Notes: generated from the letters alone by a model not told the origin. 38,269 bases of DNA from Candidatus Oscillibacter excrementigallinarum (GCA_019118245.1 DWZJ01000089.1:1-38269), one strand, 5' to 3'. Shown: positions 15,439-22,530, counted from the stretch's first letter. A program made the numbers and translations.

Positions 15439-15882
15439 TTGGCAAACGTGGTTTCGGTGAATATCAGCGAGCGGAAAGGGGAACAGAAGCACCCCGTTTC
15501 AGAAATTCAATTAAAACTCCGCCACGGCATCGTGGGGGATGCCCACGCCGGGGACTGGCACCGGCAGATCTCCCTGCTGGCGGAGGAGAGCGTGGACACC
15601 ATGCGCTCGGGCTGCCCCATCCCGCTGGACGCGGGGGTGTTCGCGGAGAATATCAACACCCAGGGCATCGACCTGAAGCACCTGCCCGTTGGCACCCATC
15701 TGCGGATCGGGGAGACCGAGGTGGAAGTGACCCAGATCGGCAAGGAGTGCCACAGTGACTGCGCCATCAAGAAGGCGGTGGGCAGATGCGTCATGCCCAC
15801 GGAGGGCATCTTCGCCGTGGTGGTGAAGGAGGGAACCGTCCGGGCCGGAGACGAGATCGAGATTCTGGAGGCGGAGCAATGA
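15439..15882 (+). CDS. MOSC-domain protein
   Basis: This is a 147-aa stand-alone MOSC domain, the molybdenum-cofactor sulfurase C-terminal fold that binds the cofactor and may carry sulfur or selenium. It shows GIVGDAHAGDWHRQISLLA, then DAGVFAENINTQGIDL and the cysteine-containing KECHSDCAI, where one cysteine is the usual persulfide candidate. The start is TTG at 15439, chosen because AAGGAG (15425-15430) is 8 nt away. It begins 5 nt after moaC and overlaps the next gene at ATGA (15879-15882). Given selD-yqeB-yqeC nearby, a role in sulfurating or selenating the cofactor is possible but is inference. Confidence 0.9.
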   Translation: MANVVSVNISERKGEQKHPVSEIQLKLRHGIVGDAHAGDWHRQISLLAEESVDTMRSGCPIPLDAGVFAENINTQGIDLKHLPVGTHLRIGETEVEVTQIGKECHSDCAIKKAVGRCVMPTEGIFAVVVKEGTVRAGDEIEILEAEQ

Positions 15883-16898
15883 AGCTGATACGGACGGAGG
15901 ACGCGGTGGGCCATGTGCTCTGCCACGACATGACCCAGATCATTAAGGACCAGTACAAGGACGCCCGGTTCCGGAAGGGGCATGTGGTGACGGCGGAGGA
16001 CATCCCGGTGCTGCTGTCCATGGGAAAGGAGCATCTGTACGTGTGGGAGATGACGCCGGGGATGCTCCACGAGAACGAGGCGGCGGAGCGGCTGTATGCC
16101 CTGTGCGCCAACGCGAATATGGAGCGGAGCGGCGTCAAGGAGGGCAAGATCGAGCTGAAGGCGGCCTGTGACGGGCTGTTCCGGGTCCGGTCCGAGGCCC
16201 TGCGGGCGGTAAACGCCATCGACCAGCTGATGATCGCCACCCGGAAAGGCGGCACTGCCGTCAAGAAGGGCGACAAGCTGGCGGGGATGCGGGTCATCCC
16301 CCTCATCATCGCGGAGGAGAAGCTGGACGATGCCAAGGCGGCCGCCGGAGACGAACCCCTGCTGGAGCTGCGGCCCTGGGTGCGGCGGACCGCCGCCATC
16401 GTGGCCACCGGCAGCGAGGTGAAGAAGGGATTGATCCAGGACACCTTCACCCCGGTGGTGCGGGACAAGCTGGCGGCCTACGGCATCGAGACCCTCTCCG
16501 TCACCTATCCCGGCGACGGGGTGGAGAACGTGGCGAATGCCGTCACCGAAGCACGCCAGACCGGGGCGGAGGTCATCCTCTGCACCGGGGGCATGAGTGT
16601 GGACCCGGACGACAACACCCCCGGCGGCATCAAGCAGAGCGGGGCGAAGATCGTCACCTACGGCGCCCCGGTGCTGCCCGGCGCCATGTTCCTGCTGGGC
16701 TACTTTGACGACGGCACCCCGGTGATGGGCCTGCCCGGCTGCGTCATGTACGCCGGGGCCACCATCTTCGACCTGGTGCTGCCCTGGGTGGCGGCGGACG
16801 TGCCCGTCACCAGGGACTGGATCGTCTCCCTGGGCGAGGGCGGATTGTGCCTGGGCTGCAAGCCCTGCCACTGGCCCGCCTGCCCGTTTGGGAAATAG
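15879..16898 (+). CDS. MoeA-like molybdopterin-binding protein with Cys-rich tail
   Basis: The 339-aa protein carries a MoCF_biosynth (MoeA/MogA-type) domain at about 165-310 (AIVATGSEVKKG, ILCTGGMSVDPDD, VMGLPGCVMYAG). It is shorter than MoeA (about 400 aa) and lacks its C-terminal beta domain. Instead it ends with four cysteines, Cys324-x2-Cys327-x2-Cys330-x4-Cys335 (CLGCKPCHWPACPFGK), which could bind a metal or iron-sulfur cluster. Similar proteins with this tail are found next to molybdopterin genes in anaerobes. It probably handles the MoeA step or a specialised molybdopterin transfer. It overlaps the MOSC gene by 4 bp and ends the operon. Confidence 0.85.
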   Translation: MKLIRTEDAVGHVLCHDMTQIIKDQYKDARFRKGHVVTAEDIPVLLSMGKEHLYVWEMTPGMLHENEAAERLYALCANANMERSGVKEGKIELKAACDGLFRVRSEALRAVNAIDQLMIATRKGGTAVKKGDKLAGMRVIPLIIAEEKLDDAKAAAGDEPLLELRPWVRRTAAIVATGSEVKKGLIQDTFTPVVRDKLAAYGIETLSVTYPGDGVENVANAVTEARQTGAEVILCTGGMSVDPDDNTPGGIKQSGAKIVTYGAPVLPGAMFLLGYFDDGTPVMGLPGCVMYAGATIFDLVLPWVAADVPVTRDWIVSLGEGGLCLGCKPCHWPACPFGK

Positions 16899-16909
16899 CG
16901 CCGCAGAGC

Positions 16910-16930
16910 GGGGGCGCGGTCCGCGCCCCC
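16910..16930 (+). other. GC hairpin after the moeA-like gene
   Basis: A perfect 9-bp stem (16910-16918 with 16922-16930) with a 3-nt loop, but no T-run follows, so it is a weak or factor-assisted terminator, or an mRNA 3'-end stabiliser. Confidence 0.5.
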
Positions 16931-16942
16931 TGCTTCGGGGCT

Positions 16943-16969
16943 CCGTTCTCCTCAAGCGCATATCACGGT
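16943..16969 (+). promoter_or_regulatory. 27-bp molybdenum-gene motif, copy 2 (mop)
   Basis: Aligns without gaps to copies 1 and 3; it is the most divergent in the centre but keeps CCGTT, TCCTC and ATATCACGG. A -10-like TATAAA (17002-17007) lies 33 bp downstream with no clear -35, so an activator role is as possible here as repression. Confidence 0.55.
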
Positions 16970-16974
16970 ATCCG

Positions 16975-16995
16975 CTCCGGGGACTCTTCCCGGAG
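16975..16995 (+). other. Leader hairpin before mop
   Basis: A perfect 7-bp stem CTCCGGG/CCCGGAG with a 7-nt loop. The right arm overlaps the GGAGAGAAG that precedes the small ORF at 17011. Confidence 0.4.
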
Positions 16996-17010
16996 AGAAG
17001 ATATAAAACC

Positions 17011-17040
17011 ATGAAACGCGGAAAGGAAATTGAACCATGA
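17011..17040 (+). CDS. Possible 9-codon leader peptide before mop
   Basis: ATG at 17011 encodes MKRGKEIEP and its TGA overlaps the mop ATG (ATGA, 17037-17040). GGAGAGAAG at 16992-17000 is a plausible ribosome-binding site. It may couple translation to mop, but such a short ORF can be chance, and it would be lost if transcription starts from the TATAAA at 17002. Confidence 0.25.
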   Translation: MKRGKEIEP

Positions 17041-17249
17041 AACTCAGCGCAAGAAATCAATTCAAGGGCACCATCGTCTCCATCGAGGAGGGCGCGGTGA
17101 ACGGCATCGTGCGGATCGACATCGGCGGCGGGAACATCGTCACCTCCACCATCTCCATGGGCTCCATCCGGGAGCTGGGGCTGAAGGTGGGCGGCACCGC
17201 CTACGCCGTCATCAAGGCCACCTCCGTCATGGTGGGCGTGGACGAGTAA
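17037..17249 (+). CDS. mop: Molbindin-type TOBE-domain protein
   Basis: The 70-aa protein is a single Mop/TOBE domain (MKLSARNQFKGTIVSIEEGA; VRIDIGGGNIVTSTIS; GTAYAVIKATSVMV). Such molbindins assemble into rings that bind molybdate or tungstate in the cytoplasm as a buffer or sensor. It lies between the moaA operon and modA, each of the three units carrying the same 27-bp motif. A hairpin (17258-17279) follows but lacks a T-run, so read-through into modA is likely. Confidence 0.93.
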   Translation: MKLSARNQFKGTIVSIEEGAVNGIVRIDIGGGNIVTSTISMGSIRELGLKVGGTAYAVIKATSVMVGVDE

Positions 17250-17257
17250 GTCCCGGT

Positions 17258-17279
17258 GCAAAAGGGGCCGCCCTTTTGC
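17258..17279 (+). other. Hairpin after mop
   Basis: A perfect 9-bp stem (17258-17266 with 17271-17279) with a 4-nt loop. No T-run follows, so it is at best a partial terminator between mop and modA. Confidence 0.5.
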
Positions 17280-17284
17280 GGCCA

Positions 17285-17311
17285 CCGTTATCCTCGCTTG
17301 AATATCACGTT
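17285..17311 (+). promoter_or_regulatory. 27-bp molybdenum-gene motif, copy 3 (modA)
   Basis: Best dyad of the three: CGTTATCCTC and GAATATCACG around 4 bp, 7 of 10 positions symmetric. It is followed by a CCGG...CCGG hairpin (17321-17338). The CGTTAT half resembles known ModE half-sites, but no ModE gene is in the window. Confidence 0.6.
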
Positions 17312-17374
17312 GGTTTGACGCCGGACTTGCAAAGCCGGTTTCAACAGATTATCATGAAGAAAGGAAGATCTCCC

Positions 17375-18244
17375 ATGAAAAAGTTTTTCTCCCTGCTCCT
17401 GGCCCTCTCGCTGGCCCTGTCCCTGACCGCCTGCGGCGGCAGCACGGACACCGGCGATACCGCCGCGGACGACACCGCTGACGACGCCACCACGGAGACT
17501 GCCGCCGAGCCGGTGGAGCTGTACGTCTTTGCCGCCGCCTCCATGCAGGAGTCCCTGGACCAGGTCATCGAGGCCTACAAGGCCGTGGCTCCGGAGGTCA
17601 CCGTGGTGGCCACTTACGACTCCTCCGGTACGCTGAAGACCCAGATCCAGGAGGGGGCCGACTGCGACGTGTTCATCTCCGCCGCGCCCAAGCAGATGAA
17701 TCAGCTGGACGCTGAGGGCGGCGAGGAGAACACCGAGGGGCTGGACCTGGTGGACAGCTCCACCCGCCTGGACCTGCTGGAGAACAAGGTGACCCTGGCG
17801 GTGCCGGAGGGCAATCCCAAGGGCATCGAGTCCTTTGACCAGCTGGCAGAGCTGCTGGCGGCCGGCGACGTATTCCTGGCCATGGGCAACAGCGACGTGC
17901 CGGTGGGCCAGTACACCCAGAAGATCTTTACTTACTACGGCCTGGACGAGGCGTCCCTGGCCAGCGCCGGTGTGCTGACCTACGGCTCCAACGTGAAGGA
18001 GGTCACCACCCAGGTCTCCGAGGGGACCGTGGACTGCGGCGTCATCTACGCCACCGACGCCTTCTCCGCCGGCCTGACGGTGGTGGACGAGGCCACCGCC
18101 GAGATGTGCGGCCAGGTCATCTACCCCGCCGCCGTCATGAAGAACAGCGCCAACCCTGAAGCCGCCAAGGCCTTCCTGGACTTCCTGTCCACCGACGAGG
18201 CCACGGCCTGCTTTGAGGCCGTTGGCTTCAGTCCCATGGCGTAA
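17375..18244 (+). CDS. modA: Molybdate ABC transporter substrate-binding lipoprotein
   Basis: This 289-aa exported protein captures molybdate (or tungstate) outside the membrane for ModBC. It begins with a lipoprotein signal (LSLALSLTACGG, lipobox Cys20) and a 25-residue Asp/Thr/Glu spacer. The ModA fold then follows: FAAASMQESLDQVIEAY, TYDSSGTLKTQIQEGADCD, FISAAPKQMNQL, and a C-terminal YPAAVMKNSANPEAAKAFLDFL. AAAGGAAG at 17360-17367 supports ATG 17375; an in-frame ATG at 17354 would sit before that site. A 177-bp gap holding an odd repeat element separates it from modB. Confidence 0.95.
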   Translation: MKKFFSLLLALSLALSLTACGGSTDTGDTAADDTADDATTETAAEPVELYVFAAASMQESLDQVIEAYKAVAPEVTVVATYDSSGTLKTQIQEGADCDVFISAAPKQMNQLDAEGGEENTEGLDLVDSSTRLDLLENKVTLAVPEGNPKGIESFDQLAELLAAGDVFLAMGNSDVPVGQYTQKIFTYYGLDEASLASAGVLTYGSNVKEVTTQVSEGTVDCGVIYATDAFSAGLTVVDEATAEMCGQVIYPAAVMKNSANPEAAKAFLDFLSTDEATACFEAVGFSPMA

Positions 18245-18248
18245 AACA

Positions 18249-18402
18249 GATAGGAGTTCGGAGATAAAAGATAGGAGTTTTGGTGTCCGGCAAAGCCGGA
18301 CCGGATCCAAATGGCCGCCGTCGGCGGCACCAAAGCTCTTATCTTCACTCTCCACTCTCAACTCTCCACTCTCAACTCTCCACTCTCAACTCTCCACTCT
18401 CT
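18249..18402. repeat. Inverted-repeat cloverleaf element with 4 x 14-bp tandem repeat
   Basis: Between modA and modB lie, in order: two direct copies of GATAGGAGTT 21 bp apart (18249, 18270), then a long inverted repeat (18267-18285 with 18328-18346, 16 of 19 paired). The inverted repeat encloses two hairpins (18286-18291 with 18295-18300; 18314-18319 with 18323-18328). Four tandem copies of ACTCTCCACTCTCA follow (18347-18402; three perfect, the last 12/14), each made of two 7-bp units. This looks like an inserted repetitive element rather than ordinary spacer. A 14-bp unit gain or loss would change the modA-modB distance. Confidence 0.75.
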
Positions 18403-18421
18403 GCTGGAATCAGGTGCTTGT

Positions 18422-19102
18422 ATGGACTGGTATCCTCTTTACAACTCATTGAGAATTGCCGCCATCTCGACGGTGGCGGTGTTCTTCCTGGGCATCCTGG
18501 CGGCCTATTACATCGCAAAGCTGCCCCGGCTGGTGAAGGGCGTGCTGGATGTGGTGCTGACGCTGCCTCTGGTGCTGCCGCCCACCGTGGTAGGCTGGCT
18601 GCTGCTGGTGCTGCTGGGGCCCAACCGCCCCATCGGCGCCTGGGTGCAGGACCACTTCGGCCTCCGGCTGGTGATGACCTGGTGGTCCGCCATCTTCGCC
18701 ACCGTGGTGGTTGCCTTTCCCCTGATGTACCGCACCGCCCGGGGCGCATTTGAGAGCTTCGACCACACCCTGGCGGAGGCCGCCCAGACCCTGGGCCGGT
18801 CCAACACCTGGATCTTCTGGCGGGTGCGGATGCCCGTGTGCCGCCAGGGCATCCTGGCGGGGACCGTGCTGGCCTTTGCCCGGGCCCTGGGCGAGTACGG
18901 TGCCACCTCCATGATCGCCGGCTACACGCCGGGGCGGACGGCCACCATCTCCACCACGGTGTATCAGCTCTGGCGGACCGACAACGACGCGGAGGCCCTC
19001 CGCTGGGTGCTGGTGAACATCGCCATCTCCGCCGTGTTCCTGCTGGCGGTGAACCTGCTGGAGGCCCGGCAGAGGCGGGCCGGGAAAGGGGGCGGACGGT
19101 AA
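18422..19102 (+). CDS. modB: Molybdate ABC transporter permease
   Basis: ModB forms the membrane channel for molybdate. The 226-aa protein has about five hydrophobic helices and the permease EAA loop (ESFDHTLAEAAQTLGRSNTWIFWRVRMP, in two conserved parts) that contacts ModC. PLVLPPTVVGWLLL near the N-terminus and ALGEYGATSMIAGYTPGRT are ModB hallmarks. The open frame continues upstream through the tandem repeat, but ATG 18422 begins the conserved part; its site, CAGGTG at 18411-18416, is weak. The stop overlaps the modC start (TAATG). Confidence 0.95.
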   Translation: MDWYPLYNSLRIAAISTVAVFFLGILAAYYIAKLPRLVKGVLDVVLTLPLVLPPTVVGWLLLVLLGPNRPIGAWVQDHFGLRLVMTWWSAIFATVVVAFPLMYRTARGAFESFDHTLAEAAQTLGRSNTWIFWRVRMPVCRQGILAGTVLAFARALGEYGATSMIAGYTPGRTATISTTVYQLWRTDNDAEALRWVLVNIAISAVFLLAVNLLEARQRRAGKGGGR

Positions 19103-20148
19103 TGGCGCTCTCCGTGGACATTCAAAAGCAGCTGGGGGACTTCCGGCTGGAGGTCCGGTTCGAGGCCGGGGACGAGACGCTGGCCCTGCTGGGAGCCTCG
19201 GGGTGCGGCAAGTCCGTGACCCTCAAGTGCATCGCCGGCATCCTGACGCCGGACGAGGGGCACATCGAGCTGGACGGCGTCACCCTGTACGACAGCGCCG
19301 CCAGAATCGACCTGCCGCCCCAGAGGCGGCGGGTGGGGTACCTGTTCCAGCAGTACGCCCTGTTCCCCAACATGACGGTGCGGCAGAACATCGCCGCGGC
19401 CGTGCGGGACAAGAGCCGCCGCCAGACAGAGGTGGCGGAGAAGCTGCGGCAGTTCCAGCTGGAGGCCGTGGCGGACCAGAAGCCGGGGCAGCTCTCCGGC
19501 GGGCAGCAGCAGCGGTGCGCCCTGGCCCGGATTTTGGCGTCGGAGCCCAAAGCCATCCTGCTGGACGAGCCCTTCTCCGCCCTGGACAGCTATCTGGAAT
19601 ACCAGCTGGAGCTGGAGCTGGCGGACACGCTGGGAGGATTCCCCGGCACAGTGCTGTGGGTCTCCCATGACCGGGGGGAGGTGTTCCGGAACTGCCGCCG
19701 GGTGTGCGTCATGGACCGGGGCCGGTCCCAGCCGGTGACCACCCTGGAGGAGCTGTTCCGCAGCCCCGGCACGGAGGCCGCCGCCCGGCTCTCCGGCTGC
19801 AAGAACTACGCCGACGCCCGGCCGACGGGGGACGCCGTGTCCCTGCCGGACTGGGGGCTGACGCTCTCCTGCGGCCGTCCGGTGCCGGAGGGCGTCCGCC
19901 GGATCGGCATCCGGGCCCACCATGTCCGGCCTGCCGCCCCGGACGGGGAGAACTGCTTCGCCTGTACGGTGGAGCGGGTGGTGGAGGACGTGTTCTCCAC
20001 CATCGTGCTGCTGCGGCCGGAGGGCGCGGCGCCGGAGGCGCCCCTGCTGCGGATGGAGCTGGACAAGGACGTCTGGCAGGCGGTGCCGGACAAGGCACGC
20101 CTCACCGTCTCCGTTCCGCCGGAGGCCATTTTGCTGCTGGGATCGTGA
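19102..20148 (+). CDS. modC: Molybdate ABC transporter ATP-binding protein
   Basis: This is a 348-aa ATPase that drives ModB. The Walker A motif GASGCGKS is at residues 31-38, the signature LSGGQQQR starts at about 131, Walker B ILLDEP is near 155 (D155, E156), and the switch histidine lies in WVSHDRGEV. The C-terminal 110 residues look like a TOBE domain, which in ModC binds oxyanion and can give trans-inhibition. The start overlaps the stop of modB. The next gene (mogA) follows after 14 nt, so modA-modB-modC-mogA read as one unit. Confidence 0.95.
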   Translation: MALSVDIQKQLGDFRLEVRFEAGDETLALLGASGCGKSVTLKCIAGILTPDEGHIELDGVTLYDSAARIDLPPQRRRVGYLFQQYALFPNMTVRQNIAAAVRDKSRRQTEVAEKLRQFQLEAVADQKPGQLSGGQQQRCALARILASEPKAILLDEPFSALDSYLEYQLELELADTLGGFPGTVLWVSHDRGEVFRNCRRVCVMDRGRSQPVTTLEELFRSPGTEAAARLSGCKNYADARPTGDAVSLPDWGLTLSCGRPVPEGVRRIGIRAHHVRPAAPDGENCFACTVERVVEDVFSTIVLLRPEGAAPEAPLLRMELDKDVWQAVPDKARLTVSVPPEAILLLGS

Positions 20149-20162
20149 AGGAGGAGAGGACC

Positions 20163-20669
20163 ATGTTCAAAGCGGCTGTTCTGACGGTCAGTGACCGGAG
20201 CTTCCGGGGAGAGCGCCCCGATGAAGGCGGGCCCCTGGTCGTTGAAATTCTGAAAAACGCCGGGTATGCGGTGACCGAGACCGCCATCGTCCCGGACGAG
20301 AAGGGCCGGATCGAGGCCGCCCTGCGGCAGTGGTGCGACCGGGAGCCGGTGGACCTGATCGTCACCACCGGGGGCACCGGCTTCGCCCCCCGGGACGTGA
20401 CGCCGGAGGCCACCATCGCCGTCTGTGACCGGCTGACCCCCGGCATCCCGGAGGCCATGCGGTACGCCTCCATGCAGGTGACAAACCGGGCCATGCTGTC
20501 CCGGGCGGCCGCCGGCATCCGGAAGGGGACCCTCATCGTGAACCTCCCCGGCTCTCCCAAGGCGGCCAGGGAGAACCTGGAGGCCGTCCTCCCCGCCCTG
20601 GCCCACGGGCTGGAGATGCTCTCCGGCCGCCCCGCCGACTGCGCCAGGCTGACGGACGGAACGCGATAA
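20163..20669 (+). CDS. mogA: Molybdopterin adenylyltransferase (MogA/MoaB type)
   Basis: The 168-aa MoCF domain protein adenylylates molybdopterin before molybdenum insertion. It has VLTVSDRSFRGERPDEGGP, then TTGGTGFAPRDVTPEAT (the nucleotide/MPT-binding loop) and NLPGSPKAARENLEAVLPAL. AAGGAGG about 10 nt before the ATG gives a clear start. It ends the mod operon and is followed by a very strong terminator. MogA and MoaB proteins are hard to separate by sequence, so the symbol is the likeliest choice. Confidence 0.9.
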   Translation: MFKAAVLTVSDRSFRGERPDEGGPLVVEILKNAGYAVTETAIVPDEKGRIEAALRQWCDREPVDLIVTTGGTGFAPRDVTPEATIAVCDRLTPGIPEAMRYASMQVTNRAMLSRAAAGIRKGTLIVNLPGSPKAARENLEAVLPALAHGLEMLSGRPADCARLTDGTR

Positions 20670-20673
20670 ACGG

Positions 20674-20714
20674 CAGAACGCCGGTCTCGTTTCGAGACCG
20701 GCGTTCTGTGTTTT
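20674..20714. terminator. Terminator after mogA
   Basis: A perfect 16-bp stem (20674-20689 with 20693-20708) and a 3-nt loop are followed by TGTTTTC. It lies at a convergent junction with the Rrf2 gene. Confidence 0.93.
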
Positions 20715-21160
20715 CATGTTCCAGACGATACGGGAGCCTCTCCGCTCTTGGCAAGCTCCTCCCGCACCAGGTCCGCCAGGGTGAAGCGGTCCACATACGC
20801 GTTCACCGCGGCGTACAGCCCCGTCCAGAAATCCAGGGTCGGGCAGACGCCGCACCGCTCGCAGGTGTTCTCCTCCGCCTCCAGGCAGGCCACCGGCGCC
20901 AGGTTGCCCTCCGTCAGCCGCAGGATGCTGCCCAGGGTGTAGCTCTCCGGCGTCCGGGCCAGGCGGTACCCGCCCAGGGCGCCCCGCCCGCTGCGGAGGA
21001 ACCCCGCCTTGCACAGCAGCCCCGCGATCTGTTCCAGGTATTTCATGGAGATACCCTGCCGGGCCGCCACATCCTTCAAAGATACGAACTCTTCTCCGCC
21101 ATGGACCGCCACGTCGGTCATCAGGCGCAGGGCATACCGCCCCTTTGTGGAAATCTTCAC
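20714..21160 (-). CDS. Rrf2-family transcriptional regulator
   Basis: The 148-aa winged-helix protein starts MKISTKGRYALRLMTDVA and contains ISMKYLEQIAGLL and GRGALGGYRLAR, all Rrf2 hallmarks (IscR, CymR and NsrR relatives). Four cysteines, C92, C100, C103 and C106 (ACLEAEENTCERCGVC), lie where IscR has its three cluster ligands, so it may bind an Fe-S cluster. CymR-like regulators lack this set, so cysteine control is less likely but not excluded. A minus-strand promoter TTGCAT (21215-21210), 17 bp, CAAAAT (21192-21187) is plausible, with a GGAATTCC palindrome in its spacer. Its target genes are not evident; no isc/suf or cys gene is adjacent. Confidence 0.9.
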   Translation of the reverse strand: MKISTKGRYALRLMTDVAVHGGEEFVSLKDVAARQGISMKYLEQIAGLLCKAGFLRSGRGALGGYRLARTPESYTLGSILRLTEGNLAPVACLEAEENTCERCGVCPTLDFWTGLYAAVNAYVDRFTLADLVREELAKSGEAPVSSGT

Positions 21161-21273
21161 GAAATCACCTCCTCTTTCGGCCTACTATTTTGCCATAGGA
21201 ATTCCGGGAATGCAAGAGCGGGGACGAAAAAATATTTTCTCAGCCCCGCGGGCCCCGGCGCCGCTGCTGGAAA

Positions 21274-21302
21274 TTGACAACCGCCCCCTTTTCCCGTACA
21301 AT
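21274..21302 (+). promoter_or_regulatory. Promoter of the malic enzyme gene
   Basis: TTGACA (21274-21279), 17-bp spacer, TACAAT (21297-21302): close to consensus. Confidence 0.85.
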
Positions 21303-21341
21303 AGTGCTATCTTTCAAACTTGATGGAGAGGAGAACTGACG

Positions 21342-22511
21342 ATGGATTACGCAAAGGAATCCCTGCGGCTGCACTACGAGTGGAGGGGCAAGCTGGAGAT
21401 GACGCCCCGGGTGGCGGTGGACAGCAAGGAGGCCCTGTCCCTGGCCTACACCCCCGGCGTGGCCCAGCCCTGCCTGGAGATCCAGAAGGACATCAACAAG
21501 AGCTATGAGCTGACCCGCCGGTGGAACACCGTGGCGGTGGTCACCGACGGCTCCGCCGTCCTGGGCTTGGGGGACATCGGCCCGGAGGCCGGGATGCCCG
21601 TCATGGAGGGCAAGTGCGTCCTCTTCAAGGCCTTCGGCGACGTGGACGCCATCCCCCTGTGCGTCCGCTCCAAGGACGTGGACGACATCGTCAACACCGT
21701 GGCCCTGCTGGCAGGATCCTTCGGCGGCGTGAATCTGGAGGACATCGCCGCCCCCCGGTGCTTTGAGATCGAGCGGAAGCTGAAGGAGCGGTGCGACATC
21801 CCCATCTTCCACGACGACCAGCATGGCACCGCCGTCATCACCCTGGCGGGGCTCACCAATGCGCTGAAGGTCGTGAACAAGAAGCTGGAGGAGGTCCGCA
21901 TCGTCATCAACGGCGCCGGGGCCGCCGCCGTTTCCATCACGAAGCTGCTGCTCTCCGCCGGGGCGAAGGATGTGACGCTGTGCGACCGGAAGGGTGCCAT
22001 CTACGCCGGCCGGGACGGCCTGAACTGGATCAAGGAGGAGATGGCCCAGGTGACGAACCCGGCCAAGCGGACCGGCTCCCTGGCGGACGTGCTGGCGGGG
22101 GCCGACGTGTTCATCGGCGTGTCCGCCCCCGGCGCGGTGACCACGGAGATGGTGAAGGCCATGGCGAAGGACGCTGTTATCTTCGCCTGCGCCAACCCCA
22201 CGCCGGAGATCTTCCCCGACGACGCCAGGGCCGGCGGGGCCGCCGTGGTGGCCACCGGCCGCAGCGACTATCCCAACCAGATCAACAATGTCCTGGCCTT
22301 CCCCGGCATCTTCCGGGGCGCTTTGGACGCCCGGGCCAGCGACATCAACGACGCCATGAAGATCGCCGCCGCGAAGGCCCTGGCGGGCCTGGTGGGGGAC
22401 GATCTCTCCGCCGACTATATCATCCCCGCCGCCTTCGACCCCCGGGTGAAGGACGCGGTGGCCGCCGCCGTGGAGCAGGCTGCCCGGGATTCCGGCGTGG
22501 CCCGGATCTGA
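21342..22511 (+). CDS. NAD(P)-dependent malic enzyme (decarboxylating)
   Basis: The 389-aa enzyme oxidatively decarboxylates malate to pyruvate and CO2. It has the short bacterial malic-enzyme architecture. The N-terminal catalytic half carries AYTPGVAQPCLEI, VVTDGSAVLGLGDIGP, and the metal-binding FHDDQHGTAVI. The NAD-binding half carries VINGAGAAAVSITKLL and FACANPTPEI. Coenzyme preference (NAD or NADP) cannot be read safely. It is a single-gene unit with its own near-consensus promoter and a 17-bp terminator. With pckA and pfkA in the window it belongs to central C3/C4 metabolism. I leave the symbol empty because maeA/maeB naming is not decided by sequence here. Confidence 0.95.
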   Translation: MDYAKESLRLHYEWRGKLEMTPRVAVDSKEALSLAYTPGVAQPCLEIQKDINKSYELTRRWNTVAVVTDGSAVLGLGDIGPEAGMPVMEGKCVLFKAFGDVDAIPLCVRSKDVDDIVNTVALLAGSFGGVNLEDIAAPRCFEIERKLKERCDIPIFHDDQHGTAVITLAGLTNALKVVNKKLEEVRIVINGAGAAAVSITKLLLSAGAKDVTLCDRKGAIYAGRDGLNWIKEEMAQVTNPAKRTGSLADVLAGADVFIGVSAPGAVTTEMVKAMAKDAVIFACANPTPEIFPDDARAGGAAVVATGRSDYPNQINNVLAFPGIFRGALDARASDINDAMKIAAAKALAGLVGDDLSADYIIPAAFDPRVKDAVAAAVEQAARDSGVARI

Positions 22512-22530
22512 GCCTGTTCCGTTCCATTCA

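Noticed and set aside
18347..18402. CRISPR array
   Set aside because: The 14-bp repeats are head-to-tail without spacers, far from CRISPR geometry, and no cas gene is present.
18311..18421. N-terminal extension of ModB through the tandem repeat
   Set aside because: The added residues are repeat-encoded, no family member needs them, and 14-bp unit changes would break the frame; ATG 18422 begins the conserved part.
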